Source of the DNA: Chryseobacterium formosense | GTDB lineage: Bacteria > Bacteroidota > Bacteroidia > Flavobacteriales > Weeksellaceae | DNA: 64,000 nucleotides | Reading direction: 5' to 3' | NCBI RefSeq assembly: GCF_900116415.1 | Contig: NZ_FPAP01000002.1 | Coordinates: 930,001 to 994,000, forward strand | Shown here: positions 23,490 through 32,108 of the stretch, piece after piece | Numbering within the stretch: position 1 is the first letter of the stretch | How the letters are laid out: each line of letters opens with the position of its first letter | Notes under the pieces: model-generated | The model's input: only the letters and a program-made list of their open reading frames with translations | Told to the model about the DNA's origin: nothing | The model's database searches: none | Program-made: the position numbers and the translations under genes

Positions 23490-23521
23490 CCAATATTTGC
23501 TATGATTTTACCAATATTTTG
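23490..23521 (-). promoter_or_regulatory. Direct repeat upstream of the CsgD-like gene
   Basis: CCAATATTTGC (23490-23500) and CCAATATTTTGC (from 23511) recur with a 21-bp period, two helical turns, about 40-70 bp upstream of the regulator start on the minus strand. A regulator site is plausible. The rest of the 434-bp spacer (23522-23854) is AT-rich with no frame, promoter or hairpin that I trust. Confidence 0.35.
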
Positions 23522-23854
23522 CGTTTTTTGAGTAAAATAATCTGTTTTTTTTAGGAAAACGATAATTTAAAATGATTTATTTCACTTCATTATGATTAAA
23601 ATTTATTTTGTAACTTTTCTGAATGCTTAAAATGCTTATTAACAGAGGGTTTTGTTCTTTTATTCTGATGTTTTATAGTGTGAAATTTATTCAAGTAGGG
23701 AAATGTACAAATGTGAAAGAAAAGGATGATTTTTTTAAATAATTGAACTTCTGGTATCTGTTTTTTAAAGTACGAAAATTGATTAATTAGAAGTCAGAAT
23801 TTTTCTTAAATAATATTTTGAAAATGTTAAATCAGGAAAAAATACAAAGAAAAA

Positions 23855-23872
23855 GCCTCCAAATTTGGAGGC
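23855..23872 (-). terminator. Terminator of rng
   Basis: GCCTCCAAATTTGGAGGC is a perfect 18-bp palindrome followed, read on the minus strand, by TTTTTC. It lies 15 bp after the RNase G stop. Confidence 0.8.
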
Positions 23873-23886
23873 TGTAAAAATGTTTT

Positions 23887-25446
23887 TTAATTAGAATATC
23901 CGCTCAATTCTTCTTTATTAGAATTGTAGATTTTGTATTCTAAATACTTAAAAGAATCCCTCGGAATGATGGTTACCCATTTTTTGTACTTCAAAAACCA
24001 TTTCATCTGAATGCTTTTAATTCCTTTGGTAAGGTAAGCTTCCACGAAAGGATGCACATGAAGGAATAGTTTTCCTTTTTCCTTCTGCATAATGTTTCTG
24101 ATGGTTTCACCCATTCTTTCCACAATAACAATCGGAGCTACAATTTCTCCGTCTTTGTTAGGGTTTTCTTCTTTGGTGTCGATCTGTTTTTCCGGACGGT
24201 TTCTTTGTCTTGTGATTTGTATCAGACCAAATTTACTTGGCGGTAAAATCTTATGACGGGCTTTGTCACGGCTCATTTCGGTTCTGAAATGTTCGTACAG
24301 GTCTTTTCTGTGTTCAGGGTTGGTCATGTCGATAAAATCTACGACGATGATTCCGCCCATGTCTCGAAGACGAAGCTGTCTTGCTATTTCTGTGGCTGCC
24401 ATTTTGTTCACGTTCAGTGCGTGTTCTTTATTGGCTGTGTTTCCGGCAGTAATGTTATTTCCGGAATTCACGTCGATTACGTGAAGTGCTTCTGTGTGTT
24501 CTATCACCAGATAAGCACCTTTTGAACTTGGAATATTTACGTGTTTTCCGAAGCTTTGTTTAAGCTGTTTTTCAACGTTATAATATTCGAGGAGAGGAAT
24601 GTGGGAGTTGTAAAACTGAACGATATTTTTTCGTTCCGGAGCTATTACTTCCAGATAATTTTTCATTTCTTCTACCATTTGCTCGTCATCGCAAAAGACA
24701 TTCACAAAATCCTGATTGAAGTTATCTCTTAAAATAGACGATGCTTTGTCATCCTCACTTAGAACTTTGGAAGGTACTTTATTCTTCTGAATATTCTTGA
24801 AAGTATTCTCCCATTTTTGGATGAGCTGATTCATATCGTTATGAAGATCAGCTACTTTCTTTCCTTCTGCAACCGTTCTGATGATCACGCCAAAGCCTTC
24901 CGGTTTTATGCTGTCGATCAGGGTGCGAAGTCTTACTTTTTCTTCAGAACTGCTTATTTTTTTTGAAATGGAAACCTTGTTGTCGAAAGGTATCAAGACC
25001 AAAAAACGTCCTGTTAAAGAAATTTGTGTAGAAATCCTGGGTCCTTTTGTGGAGATGGGCTCCTTGGTAATTTGTAATAAAACGATATCATCTTTGGCGA
25101 TGATCTTATCTACTGTCCCGTTTTTGTCGATTTCAGGCTGAATTTCAAAATTTTTCAGACCTGAAGAAGTCTGTTTTTTAGAAACCGAATCTTTTAGAAA
25201 TTTCCGGTAGGTAAGGTATTGCGGTCCCAAATCCTGATAGTGCAGAAAAGCATCTTTATCATAGCCGATGTTTACAAATACGGCATTAAGATTGGGGGCA
25301 AGTTTTTTTACTTTTCCTATAAACAGATCTCCGACTACAAAATCATTCTTGTCTTCTTCCTCATGAAGTTCACATAGTCTGCCATCCTCCAGCAAAGCAA
25401 TCTTTGTAAGATCATCTTCATGCGAAACTATTAGTTCTTTCTTCAT
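23887..25446 (-). CDS. rng: Ribonuclease E/G family endoribonuclease (RNase G)
   Basis: The 519-residue protein has the RNase E/G core: an N-terminal S1-type segment (GDLFIGKVKKLAPNLNAVFVNIG), an RNase H-like part, and the catalytic DNase I-like domain with D325 (HVIDVNSGN) and D370 (GGIIVVDFIDM), the pair that binds Mg2+ for cleavage. Residue count matches RNase G (489 in E. coli) rather than RNase E, with no long C-terminal scaffold. It processes rRNA 5' ends and degrades mRNA. It lies downstream of the small basic protein and HU, possibly in one transcript, though a 160-bp gap intervenes. Confidence 0.93.
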   Translation of the reverse strand: MKKELIVSHEDDLTKIALLEDGRLCELHEEEDKNDFVVGDLFIGKVKKLAPNLNAVFVNIGYDKDAFLHYQDLGPQYLTYRKFLKDSVSKKQTSSGLKNFEIQPEIDKNGTVDKIIAKDDIVLLQITKEPISTKGPRISTQISLTGRFLVLIPFDNKVSISKKISSSEEKVRLRTLIDSIKPEGFGVIIRTVAEGKKVADLHNDMNQLIQKWENTFKNIQKNKVPSKVLSEDDKASSILRDNFNQDFVNVFCDDEQMVEEMKNYLEVIAPERKNIVQFYNSHIPLLEYYNVEKQLKQSFGKHVNIPSSKGAYLVIEHTEALHVIDVNSGNNITAGNTANKEHALNVNKMAATEIARQLRLRDMGGIIVVDFIDMTNPEHRKDLYEHFRTEMSRDKARHKILPPSKFGLIQITRQRNRPEKQIDTKEENPNKDGEIVAPIVIVERMGETIRNIMQKEKGKLFLHVHPFVEAYLTKGIKSIQMKWFLKYKKWVTIIPRDSFKYLEYKIYNSNKEELSGYSN

Positions 25447-25606
25447 TTTAAAATTAAAGATAAAAAGATTGATAATGAAATTTGAGAATCGAACAGCTGT
25501 ATCTTATCTCAATTTCTGCTTATTTTACATAACAAAATATAGTCGGTGAATATTAATAACTTAAAAACACCAACTATATTATTATATTGAAAAATCCCGT
25601 AAGAGA

Positions 25607-25696
25607 TTATTTTTTCTTATGTCTGTTCGCTCTTCTTCTTTTCTTTCTTTTGTGTGTTGCAACCTTGTGTCTTTTTCTTTTCTTTCCGCTTGGCAT
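25607..25696 (-). CDS. 29-residue highly basic protein (AURKAIP1/COX24-like, candidate ribosomal protein)
   Basis: A 30-codon frame below usual length cut-offs encodes MPSGKKRKRHKVATHK..., continuing RKKRRRANRHKKK. Twenty of the 29 residues are Lys, Arg or His. The layout KKRKRHK-x3-HKRKKRRRANR resembles the AURKAIP1/COX24 C-terminal motif found in mitochondrial mS38 and the tiny mycobacterial ribosomal protein bS22, and I recall near-identical peptides across Bacteroidota. I infer a small rRNA-binding ribosomal protein. It lies 41 bp after the HU gene and upstream of rng, both nucleic-acid proteins. The codons keep one composition, mostly AGA/AAA, typical of real coding here. Confidence 0.75.
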   Translation of the reverse strand: MPSGKKRKRHKVATHKRKKRRRANRHKKK

Positions 25697-25737
25697 AATG
25701 TTAAATTTTTTAGTAACTAGTTAATATTAATTATTCT

Positions 25738-26028
25738 TTATTTTACTGCAACTTTAGTTTTCACTTTCTCCACAAAAGATTTTGATGGCTTGAAAGCAGG
25801 AATATTGTGTGCAGGAATTTCGATTGCAGTGTTCTTAGAGATGTTTCTCCCCGTTTTTGCTGCTCTTGTTTTCACGATGAAAGATCCAAAACCTCTTAAG
25901 TAAACATTGTCTCCATTGTACATAGAAGTTCTGATCTCCTGCATAAAAGCTTCTACAACTTTCTGTGTTTCATTCTTTTCGGTCCCCAATTTATTTGAGA
26001 TGGTGTTTACCAATTCTGCCTTTGTCAT
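25738..26028 (-). CDS. HU/IHF family DNA-binding protein
   Basis: The 96-residue protein is a standard HU: MTKAELVNTISNKLGTEKNETQKVVEAF (helical base), GDNVYLRGFGSFIVKTRAAKTGRNISKN (beta saddle and arm), IEIPAHNIPAFKPSKSFVEKVK (arm return and last helix). HU dimers bend DNA and compact the chromosome. It is encoded just upstream of the tiny basic protein on the same strand. The spacer 26029-26170 is AT-rich and shows nothing else. Confidence 0.95.
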   Translation of the reverse strand: MTKAELVNTISNKLGTEKNETQKVVEAFMQEIRTSMYNGDNVYLRGFGSFIVKTRAAKTGRNISKNTAIEIPAHNIPAFKPSKSFVEKVKTKVAVK

Positions 26029-26170
26029 TTCCTTTGTAAATTTTAAATTTTAGGTGTGCAAATTTAGTTAAAAAAAATGAATAGTAGCAAATTCAGGCGA
26101 AAAATATTTCAACATAAATAGCTGACAATTTTATGTTTAGTATAGTATACGTCCGAAAAGAAGAGATTTT

Positions 26171-26842
26171 TTACATACTCGAATTGTAATATCCGTTTTC
26201 TACACAGAATCTGATGAGGTGGAGTTTGGTCTTTAAACCGAGCTTTTCTGTAAGTCTGTTGATGTACGTATCGATGGTTCTGGTGCTTAGATTAAGCTGT
26301 TCGCCGATCTCTTTATTACTGAATCCTTCATAGCAGAATTTCATCAGCTGGATCTCTGTTGGTGACAGTTCTTCCTGACTCATTTTCTGTCTGTTCATAT
26401 ATTCCTGTACAGCGAGTGGCTGTTGTTGCCAGGATTCATAATAGGCATCGTAGTCAAAATCTTTGGATGAGATCTGTCCTTTTACAATGTCTTTTATCGT
26501 ATTGCTGTTTTTCTGACAGTAATAGATGTTTGGGATTTTACCTAAAATCTCTGCAATATCTTCCTGAAAAGTTCCCGAATAAGTGATAATGGGAGTTTCG
26601 TTGTTGTTTTTTCTGATGAATTTGATGGCTTCAATACCGCTGAGAACAGGCATGAAAAGTTCTATAATGAAAACATCTTCCTGTCTTCGGTATGTTCTGT
26701 TGATAAGCTCATGACCATTGTTGCAATCGTTGAGAAGCATATTGAAAGGGTTTTCCAGAAGCGTTTTGATCATTATTTTTTTAAAATAAAAATCGCTGTC
26801 TGCAATAGAAAAACGTACTGTATTGGTCAGTAACTTGCTCAT
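26171..26842 (-). CDS. LuxR-type response regulator with Glu at the phospho-acceptor position
   Basis: The 223-residue protein has a receiver domain (about 8-125) and a LuxR helix-turn-helix (about 155-215: LSPTEIQLMKFCYEGFSNKEIGEQLNLSTRTIDTYINRL). The receiver keeps the acidic pocket (D15, D17), the Thr switch (ITYSG) and the Lys (CQKNSN), but the phosphorylated Asp is E61 (VFIIELFMPVLSG). Glu there often mimics the phosphorylated state, so the protein may be constitutively active. It diverges from the T6SS accessory operon, with a 178-bp shared upstream region, and may regulate it; that is inference from position. Confidence 0.85.
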   Translation of the reverse strand: MSKLLTNTVRFSIADSDFYFKKIMIKTLLENPFNMLLNDCNNGHELINRTYRRQEDVFIIELFMPVLSGIEAIKFIRKNNNETPIITYSGTFQEDIAEILGKIPNIYYCQKNSNTIKDIVKGQISSKDFDYDAYYESWQQQPLAVQEYMNRQKMSQEELSPTEIQLMKFCYEGFSNKEIGEQLNLSTRTIDTYINRLTEKLGLKTKLHLIRFCVENGYYNSSM

Positions 26843-26962
26843 TCTTTTTCGTGATTTGGTAGGTAGAAGTAAAATTCTGATGACTAAAATATGAAAATCT
26901 TTCGGATCTGAAAATTAAACTTTACATTAAAAAATTGTAAATAGTATTGTATGCATTGAATT

Positions 26963-26970
26963 TAATTTTG
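26963..26970 (+). promoter_or_regulatory. -7 promoter element (TAATTTTG) before the T6SS accessory operon
   Basis: TAATTTTG matches TANNTTTG and lies 51 bp before the preferred start of the first T6SS-type gene. No TTTG stands at the ideal -33 distance. Confidence 0.4.
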
Positions 26971-27020
26971 TGCATAACTGTTTTTTTTGTTATTTTCACA
27001 TTCCAAACCAAATTACAGAT

Positions 27021-27551
27021 ATGTCTTCTAACAGAGAAAAAAAATTAAATAAATCTGACGTCAGATCGGGAATATGGAAATTCATATTTTCGTTTGTCAT
27101 TTTATCTGCTGTTTCATTTACCAGCGTCTTTTTCTTTTTCAAAAGCTATGATACTCAGCTTAAGGGAGTTGATGATGAAGTGGGTCGCTATCGTGACTTG
27201 CTGAACAGGGATAATCTTTTGCGTACCCATGTAGACAGTATTTACGCAAGAATGGAGCTTTTAGATTCTGATAAAGCTTATAACGATAATTTTTTACGCA
27301 CCTATATTCTCGATAATGTTCGGGAAGCACAGGATATTATGGGAGCCGATAGCGCTAATAATTTCAAGCATTATGCTGTTTTAATGCAGAAAATAAAGCC
27401 AATGCTCAATCTGAAAAGTCAGATAATCAGTGTTTCTTTCAAACAACAGATTGCGATACGCAACGTTCAGGAATGTCAGGGAAAATCTAATCAGATCAAC
27501 AATAAAATGAAAATAGATCCTACCAGAAAGTTTACAGGTAGAAGAAGATAG
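27021..27551 (+). CDS. T6SS-iii TssO-like inner-membrane protein
   Basis: The 176-residue protein has a basic start (SSNREKKLNKSDVRSG), one transmembrane helix (about 20-42) and a long helical, coiled-coil-prone part (DTQLKGVDDEVGRYRDLLNR onward). This single-helix plus coiled-coil plan and its place before PKD and TssR-type genes match the TssO group of the Bacteroidota subtype-iii type VI system. An upstream in-frame start at 26970 exists, but ATG at 27021 (MSSNREKK) is preferred because the extension overlaps the probable -7 element. It could equally be another of the TssN-TssR envelope proteins; the core role is likely membrane-complex assembly. Confidence 0.65.
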   Translation: MSSNREKKLNKSDVRSGIWKFIFSFVILSAVSFTSVFFFFKSYDTQLKGVDDEVGRYRDLLNRDNLLRTHVDSIYARMELLDSDKAYNDNFLRTYILDNVREAQDIMGADSANNFKHYAVLMQKIKPMLNLKSQIISVSFKQQIAIRNVQECQGKSNQINNKMKIDPTRKFTGRRR

Positions 27552-27575
27552 CCATTATTTTAAAGTAAAGAAATT

Positions 27576-28094
27576 ATGCAGGGCCAGATCACACTATCAA
27601 AAAAAGAAAAACAATATCAGTTTTTATATCTGATTTTAATGCTTGTTGTTGCGCTTTTGTTTTTAGGAATTATTTTTCTTAAAAGTTTTGCATCTCCTTT
27701 TTCAGAAGCAGATACCAATTCGCTACAGATTCTTGAGCAGAAAGTAAAATTCAACCAGCAGCAGAAAGTCGGGCTGGTTTTAATAGACACTGCTTCAGCA
27801 AGAGTAAACAGATTGTCTGTAGAAATTCAGCAGCCGGTAGAAAGAAATGAGGCGGAATTTGCTATACAGGATTTAGCCAATACGTTTCAGAATGTTGTTG
27901 TTAACGATCCACGTAAACAGGCATTTCCGCAGATCGGAAAATTTTTCAAAATGAATATGATCGATAAAGACAGAATTATGAAAATGAATGAAACAACAAA
28001 AACATTTGAAAAGCAGTTTGAAGACTGCCAGTTAGGATACAAAGAAAAAAGCCAGAGTCTCCGCGATAGGAATAACGCTTTAAACGCAAGATAA
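27576..28094 (+). CDS. tssO: T6SS-iii TssO-family membrane protein
   Basis: The 172-residue protein has the same plan as its upstream neighbour: a short basic N-terminus (LSKKEKQYQ), one transmembrane helix (about 14-38) and an extended helical periplasmic part (SLQILEQKVKFNQQQK, FEKQFEDCQLGYKEKSQSL). The two are similar in architecture but not evidently recent duplicates. The gene is 24 bp after the first and 36 bp before the PKD gene. I call it TssO-type from architecture and context. Confidence 0.65.
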   Translation: MQGQITLSKKEKQYQFLYLILMLVVALLFLGIIFLKSFASPFSEADTNSLQILEQKVKFNQQQKVGLVLIDTASARVNRLSVEIQQPVERNEAEFAIQDLANTFQNVVVNDPRKQAFPQIGKFFKMNMIDKDRIMKMNETTKTFEKQFEDCQLGYKEKSQSLRDRNNALNAR

Positions 28095-28130
28095 CACCAC
28101 AAATTATAATACACATCACAAAAAACTACT

Positions 28131-29042
28131 ATGAACTATTTTCAAAAGAACAGGAAAAACATCATCATCGGTGTTATAGCCACATTACTTATCGCCGCAC
28201 TCGTCGCATTGTGGCTTCAGAAGAAGGTCATCCATTCGGCAGATGATATCAAAGGAGTGGTTTTCCCGTCTTCGCTTTTAGTAAGAGATACCTTAACGTT
28301 TCAGGATAAAACCGAGTTTGCCAAATTCAAAAGATGGGATTTTGGTGATGGCACTACTTCCGATAAAAGCAACGGAATTCACTTTTATGATAAGCCGGGT
28401 TACTACAACGTAACTTTGATTATTGACAATAAATACACAAAATCTTTCCCGATTCTCGTTTCGGCAAGAGGAATTCCAAAACCTAAAGACAGTGCATCTT
28501 CAGTTACGAAAATTGATGCGCAAACGCAGGCAATGCAGTACGAAAATGTGCAGTTCCGTGCCCTTTCTGATGCTTCTCAATTTACATGGAGATTTGGGGA
28601 AACGGGTAAAATTGATGCTAAAGATAAATTGGCGATTTATGCTTTCCAAAAACCGGGAGATTATGTGGTTACATTGTATACCGATAAAGATATTGAGCCT
28701 ATTCAGCATCATATTAAAATTCTTCAGGCTTACAATTCTATGGAAGATGAAGAGCCTACATTGGATGAACTGTATGCTAAAAAGGATAATGATTTTAAAT
28801 ATCACCTGCAGCAGATCGCAAACGGAAACAGCTTTAATATGCATTACAACTATCTCCTGAAAACTTATCTGTGCAACAACGAAAATGCAATCGTAAAAGT
28901 TTCAGACAGCAAGGTTAATAATTTTTATCTGTACTGTGCAGGTCTTCAGTTTGATAAAAATATGGTAATACAATCTGTAAAACTCAATTTTGACGACGGT
29001 ATGACCTGTGTAACCAAAGTAGATATCAACCAAAGTAAATAA
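28131..29042 (+). CDS. T6SS-associated membrane protein with PKD-like domains
   Basis: The 303-residue protein has one transmembrane helix near the N-terminus (about 11-29) and two PKD-like folds: FAKFKRWDFGDGTTSDKSN...DKPGYYNVTLII (about 63-105) and QFTWRFGETGKID...KPGDYVVTLY (about 145-185). A helical C-terminal part follows (ELYAKKDNDFKYHLQQIA), with two cysteines (YLCNN, LYCAG). Such PKD proteins lie with tssO and tssR in Bacteroidota T6SS clusters, probably the TssP or TssQ-position envelope component; which of the two I cannot tell. It precedes tssR by 49 bp. Confidence 0.7.
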   Translation: MNYFQKNRKNIIIGVIATLLIAALVALWLQKKVIHSADDIKGVVFPSSLLVRDTLTFQDKTEFAKFKRWDFGDGTTSDKSNGIHFYDKPGYYNVTLIIDNKYTKSFPILVSARGIPKPKDSASSVTKIDAQTQAMQYENVQFRALSDASQFTWRFGETGKIDAKDKLAIYAFQKPGDYVVTLYTDKDIEPIQHHIKILQAYNSMEDEEPTLDELYAKKDNDFKYHLQQIANGNSFNMHYNYLLKTYLCNNENAIVKVSDSKVNNFYLYCAGLQFDKNMVIQSVKLNFDDGMTCVTKVDINQSK

Positions 29043-29091
29043 TTTATGCTCCAGTTTTTAGGGCATTGCACCAATCATAAAGAAAAATAAG

Positions 29092-31491
29092 ATGAAAAAT
29101 AAATTTCCTCTAGCGGCATATTATGTGGGATTATCGGTTTTACTTACCAGTTGTCAGGTAAAATTACCGTCGAGAAAAACCCCTGAGCCACAAAAATACG
29201 GGCAGATTGACAACGCTTCAGTAATTAATGGGTATCCTAAAAAATCAGTACCATGGATCGCTATTTCAGACCGTTCCAGAAACACTGCTTATCTAGATAA
29301 AAATGATGAAAAATCGTATAAGGAAGTTAAGTTTTTAGAGCCTTTAATGGTTCTGAAAAGCCGGGACGGAATGGTAAAAGTGGCAGAATATATTCCTGAT
29401 GCATTGATGAAAAAAGTTTCATCAAAACAAATAAAAACTTATGGGTGGATTCCGGAATCTGATCTTTTGCTTTGGAGCAATTCGTTAAAAAATGAAAAAA
29501 ATGGTTATCCGGTAAGAGTCGCAGTCGTACCAAACAGCCCAAACGTGATCAAAAGTGCTGAAAGGTATTATAAAAATGACTCGATTATGGTTTTTAACTC
29601 ACCAAGTCTGATCGAAATGGCTGATGTGAAAATTCCAAACGGACAAATGGTTTATGTTTACAAACAGGCTGAAAACAACAAACGCTTTTTAGTAGGGAAA
29701 AAACCGACCATCGACATCGATAGCATCAGTACAGGTCTGTACGGATGGGTAAGTTCTGATGTAATTTCTACTTGGGGCGAACGTTCCGCAGTGAAAATGA
29801 AAAATACGACGGGCGTAAAAGAAACCACGCTGGGAATTCATGAAGGTGCTCCCGGAGGTGCGGATGCGGATAAACGAACCGCAGTTTTACTTACAGATGT
29901 TGATAAAAGACCGCCTCTTGAAAATATTTTTCCGGTAACTTTAGCTTTAAATGAAGAAGCGAAACCAGATACGAGAACAAAATATTTTACCAATGTTTTA
30001 GATTACAGTAAAAACTTTGTTAAAAATGTTTTGGGAGAGGCTATTTATTTTGACCGTTACAGAGAAATAATTGATAAGAATAAAAAGGCAAATATTGTAT
30101 TTGTTTTGGATGTAAGCGCATCAAATACACCATATATTCCGATTGTTGGGTCGCTTTTACAGGATCTTCAGCTCAAATTTGAAAAACCTACCTATTTTAA
30201 TTCAATTAAATATGGTGTAGTTCTTTACAAAAACAATTCTTGTGGGGAGAATGTAGCTCCATCAGTTTTGAGCCAGGATTACAATAAAGTAATTAAATTT
30301 ATAGAGGATAAAGTAAATGAAATGAATTGTCCTAGTAATGTCGGAAATCAGCCTCTGAATGAAGGTTTGATAGCTGCAGGGAATTTACTTTCTAATGTTC
30401 CGGATGAAACCAATATTGTGATCACAATTGGTACTTCTGCCAACAGAAACGGGAGTATGTCTAGTGTAATTGGTTCACTTACACAAGCTCAGGCAAAGCT
30501 GATTATGTTCCAGACGAATGCTCGTTCTTCTGATACGTATAACGATTTTGTTTTGATGTCGGAAAATATTGTTACCAATACGGCGAAGAATGTTGCTGAA
30601 TTAAAGAAACAAAAAATCATCAAGCAGAGTGATGTCTTAACGAAGAATAATTTTAATCTGATAGAAAGTGACGCAGGTTTCTTTTCATTAGATTTTCCTA
30701 AACAGAGCATGGCTCAAGGCTTTGTTATTTTTCCTAAAAAAGGAGACATTACCGCTCCTGGTTTGTTGGTGAAATCCGTCGATAGTCTTATTGCTCAGGT
30801 TACTTACGATAACGAAATGATTGATAAATCTTTGAATGAGCGTTTTCATTCTTCGGTAGGTGCAGATAAAACGGAGGTTGATTTCAAATACAAATATCTA
30901 TATCCGGGATTAACGAATCCTGTTCCTTCGGGAATTGCAGCCCAGCTGATCAATTACGGGAATCCGTTTTTGGCAAAAGGTTATATTCCTAAAGAATTAA
31001 TGGATTATAAGCAGGGAATGGAAAAAGGAATTTTGATTTCAGAAACTGAATATGATCAGTTGAAAGCTTTCTACAGAGAAGTTTATGAAAATACCGGAGC
31101 TGCAAGAACCGATTTTAAACAAGGAAGAGCTGTGAAAGAATATATTAAACTTCTGAAAAAATATAACCCGACCTTGCAATTTTTAGATAAAGGTGAGCTC
31201 TACAAACAGCCAATGTCTTATGCTGTAGCGGTAAGCACAGGTTTTGATAATTCTGAGGAAGAAAAAATGTCAAAATATATGCTGAGAGGTTGGACGAAAT
31301 CAAATATTATTACTAACGAGGAAGCTAGAAGCTACTTTAAATATTATAAAGATTTAGCAGACAGAATGCTTACGCATCGAAATAATCCTGCGGTAAAAAT
31401 TAAGCAAAACGGTCAGGAATTTTACTGGCTTAGTGAATATTTTATGCCGACAATGCTTCCGGTAGAAGAGCCGGAATACACTAAGCATTAA
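29092..31491 (+). CDS. tssR: T6SS-iii protein TssR-like, large lipoprotein with VWA-like domain
   Basis: The 799-residue protein begins with a lipoprotein signal (lipid cysteine C21 in LLTSCQ) and continues with SH3-like beta repeats (about 50-245, GWIPESDLLLW, GWVSSDVISTW). A von Willebrand factor A-like domain follows, with a D-x-S-x-S metal motif at 340-344 (VLDVSAS). The C-terminal 230 residues are helical (MEKGILISETEYDQLKAFYREVYENTG). This order fits the TssR family found only in subtype-iii systems. It probably links the T6SS membrane complex to the outer membrane. A terminator at 31511-31540 ends the operon. Confidence 0.8.
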   Translation: MKNKFPLAAYYVGLSVLLTSCQVKLPSRKTPEPQKYGQIDNASVINGYPKKSVPWIAISDRSRNTAYLDKNDEKSYKEVKFLEPLMVLKSRDGMVKVAEYIPDALMKKVSSKQIKTYGWIPESDLLLWSNSLKNEKNGYPVRVAVVPNSPNVIKSAERYYKNDSIMVFNSPSLIEMADVKIPNGQMVYVYKQAENNKRFLVGKKPTIDIDSISTGLYGWVSSDVISTWGERSAVKMKNTTGVKETTLGIHEGAPGGADADKRTAVLLTDVDKRPPLENIFPVTLALNEEAKPDTRTKYFTNVLDYSKNFVKNVLGEAIYFDRYREIIDKNKKANIVFVLDVSASNTPYIPIVGSLLQDLQLKFEKPTYFNSIKYGVVLYKNNSCGENVAPSVLSQDYNKVIKFIEDKVNEMNCPSNVGNQPLNEGLIAAGNLLSNVPDETNIVITIGTSANRNGSMSSVIGSLTQAQAKLIMFQTNARSSDTYNDFVLMSENIVTNTAKNVAELKKQKIIKQSDVLTKNNFNLIESDAGFFSLDFPKQSMAQGFVIFPKKGDITAPGLLVKSVDSLIAQVTYDNEMIDKSLNERFHSSVGADKTEVDFKYKYLYPGLTNPVPSGIAAQLINYGNPFLAKGYIPKELMDYKQGMEKGILISETEYDQLKAFYREVYENTGAARTDFKQGRAVKEYIKLLKKYNPTLQFLDKGELYKQPMSYAVAVSTGFDNSEEEKMSKYMLRGWTKSNIITNEEARSYFKYYKDLADRMLTHRNNPAVKIKQNGQEFYWLSEYFMPTMLPVEEPEYTKH

Positions 31492-31510
31492 TTGTTTACT
31501 GCATAACAAA

Positions 31511-31540
31511 AAAACGGAAAATTAATTTTCCGTTTTTTTT
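31511..31540 (+). terminator. Terminator after tssR
   Basis: The palindrome ACGGAAAATTAATTTTCCGT (31514-31533) with a following T-run lies 20 bp after the tssR stop and separates it from the effector cassette. Confidence 0.75.
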
Positions 31541-31559
31541 ATGTTAAATTACTTTTTGT

Positions 31560-31567
31560 TATCTTTG
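31560..31567 (+). promoter_or_regulatory. -7 promoter element (TATCTTTG) of the effector cassette
   Basis: An exact TANNTTTG match lies 21 bp before the PAAR-like start and just after the tssR terminator, so the spike-effector-immunity cassette probably has its own promoter. Confidence 0.5.
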
Positions 31568-31587
31568 AGATACCAAATATCACAAAT

Positions 31588-32091
31588 ATGTCTACTCAAG
31601 CATCATCTCATGATGGCAAACACTTTGTCGTTCAAAAGGGAACATGTCAATGTGATCAGGGAGATCAGTTTCCTAAACATATCGTAAGTACACACAACAA
31701 ACATTTCTGGAATGATTCTGCAGGAAGTGCAGATTATCTGGCTGTCACAGAAGACGACCTACAGTTTGATCCACCCGGTCCAAGTTTTGGAAAATGTAAA
31801 CTAAAACCAAGCTCAGGCGGTTACCTTCCCTGCGCATATGCACCTGCGGGAAAATGGCAGAAAACTTATGAAAAAGTTTTGGTAATGGATAAAAAATGTG
31901 TGACTGAAGTTTCTGAACTTCAATGTACAACTGGTGGCAAAATCACCATTAAAGATCACGGGCAGCGTGGTGAGATGAGCAAACAGAATGTGAAAAATGC
32001 AGATGAGAAAATCATCAGACACATGAATCCTCTGGTAAATGTCGATGACTTCAAAGAAACAGCGATGGAAAGCGAAATAGATGCTTATTAA
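31588..32091 (+). CDS. PAAR-like spike-tip protein (DUF4280)
   Basis: The 167-residue protein fits the DUF4280 PAAR-like group: an opening FVVQKGTCQCDQG, FGKCKLKPSSGGYLPCAYAPAGKW, and SELQCTTGGKITIKDHGQ near the end of the conserved part. Its cysteines and histidines could bind metal and form the sharp cone that caps VgrG spikes. DUF4280 proteins in Bacteroidota sit beside T6SS effectors. It is followed 17 bp later by the 1008-residue effector candidate, implying that this tip carries that cargo. Confidence 0.82.
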   Translation: MSTQASSHDGKHFVVQKGTCQCDQGDQFPKHIVSTHNKHFWNDSAGSADYLAVTEDDLQFDPPGPSFGKCKLKPSSGGYLPCAYAPAGKWQKTYEKVLVMDKKCVTEVSELQCTTGGKITIKDHGQRGEMSKQNVKNADEKIIRHMNPLVNVDDFKETAMESEIDAY

Positions 32092-32108
32092 TTTTAAAAA
32101 TTTCTGAG

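Noticed and set aside
23522..23854. Possible small RNA gene in the large spacer between the CsgD-like gene and rng
   Set aside because: The stretch is uniformly AT-rich with no convincing promoter-hairpin-terminator arrangement; the only hairpin (23855-23872) is explained as the rng terminator.
28423..28860. 145-residue plus-strand frame inside the PKD gene
   Set aside because: It is a shifted register of the PKD protein, rich in Met/Lys/Arg/Cys with no recognisable domain.
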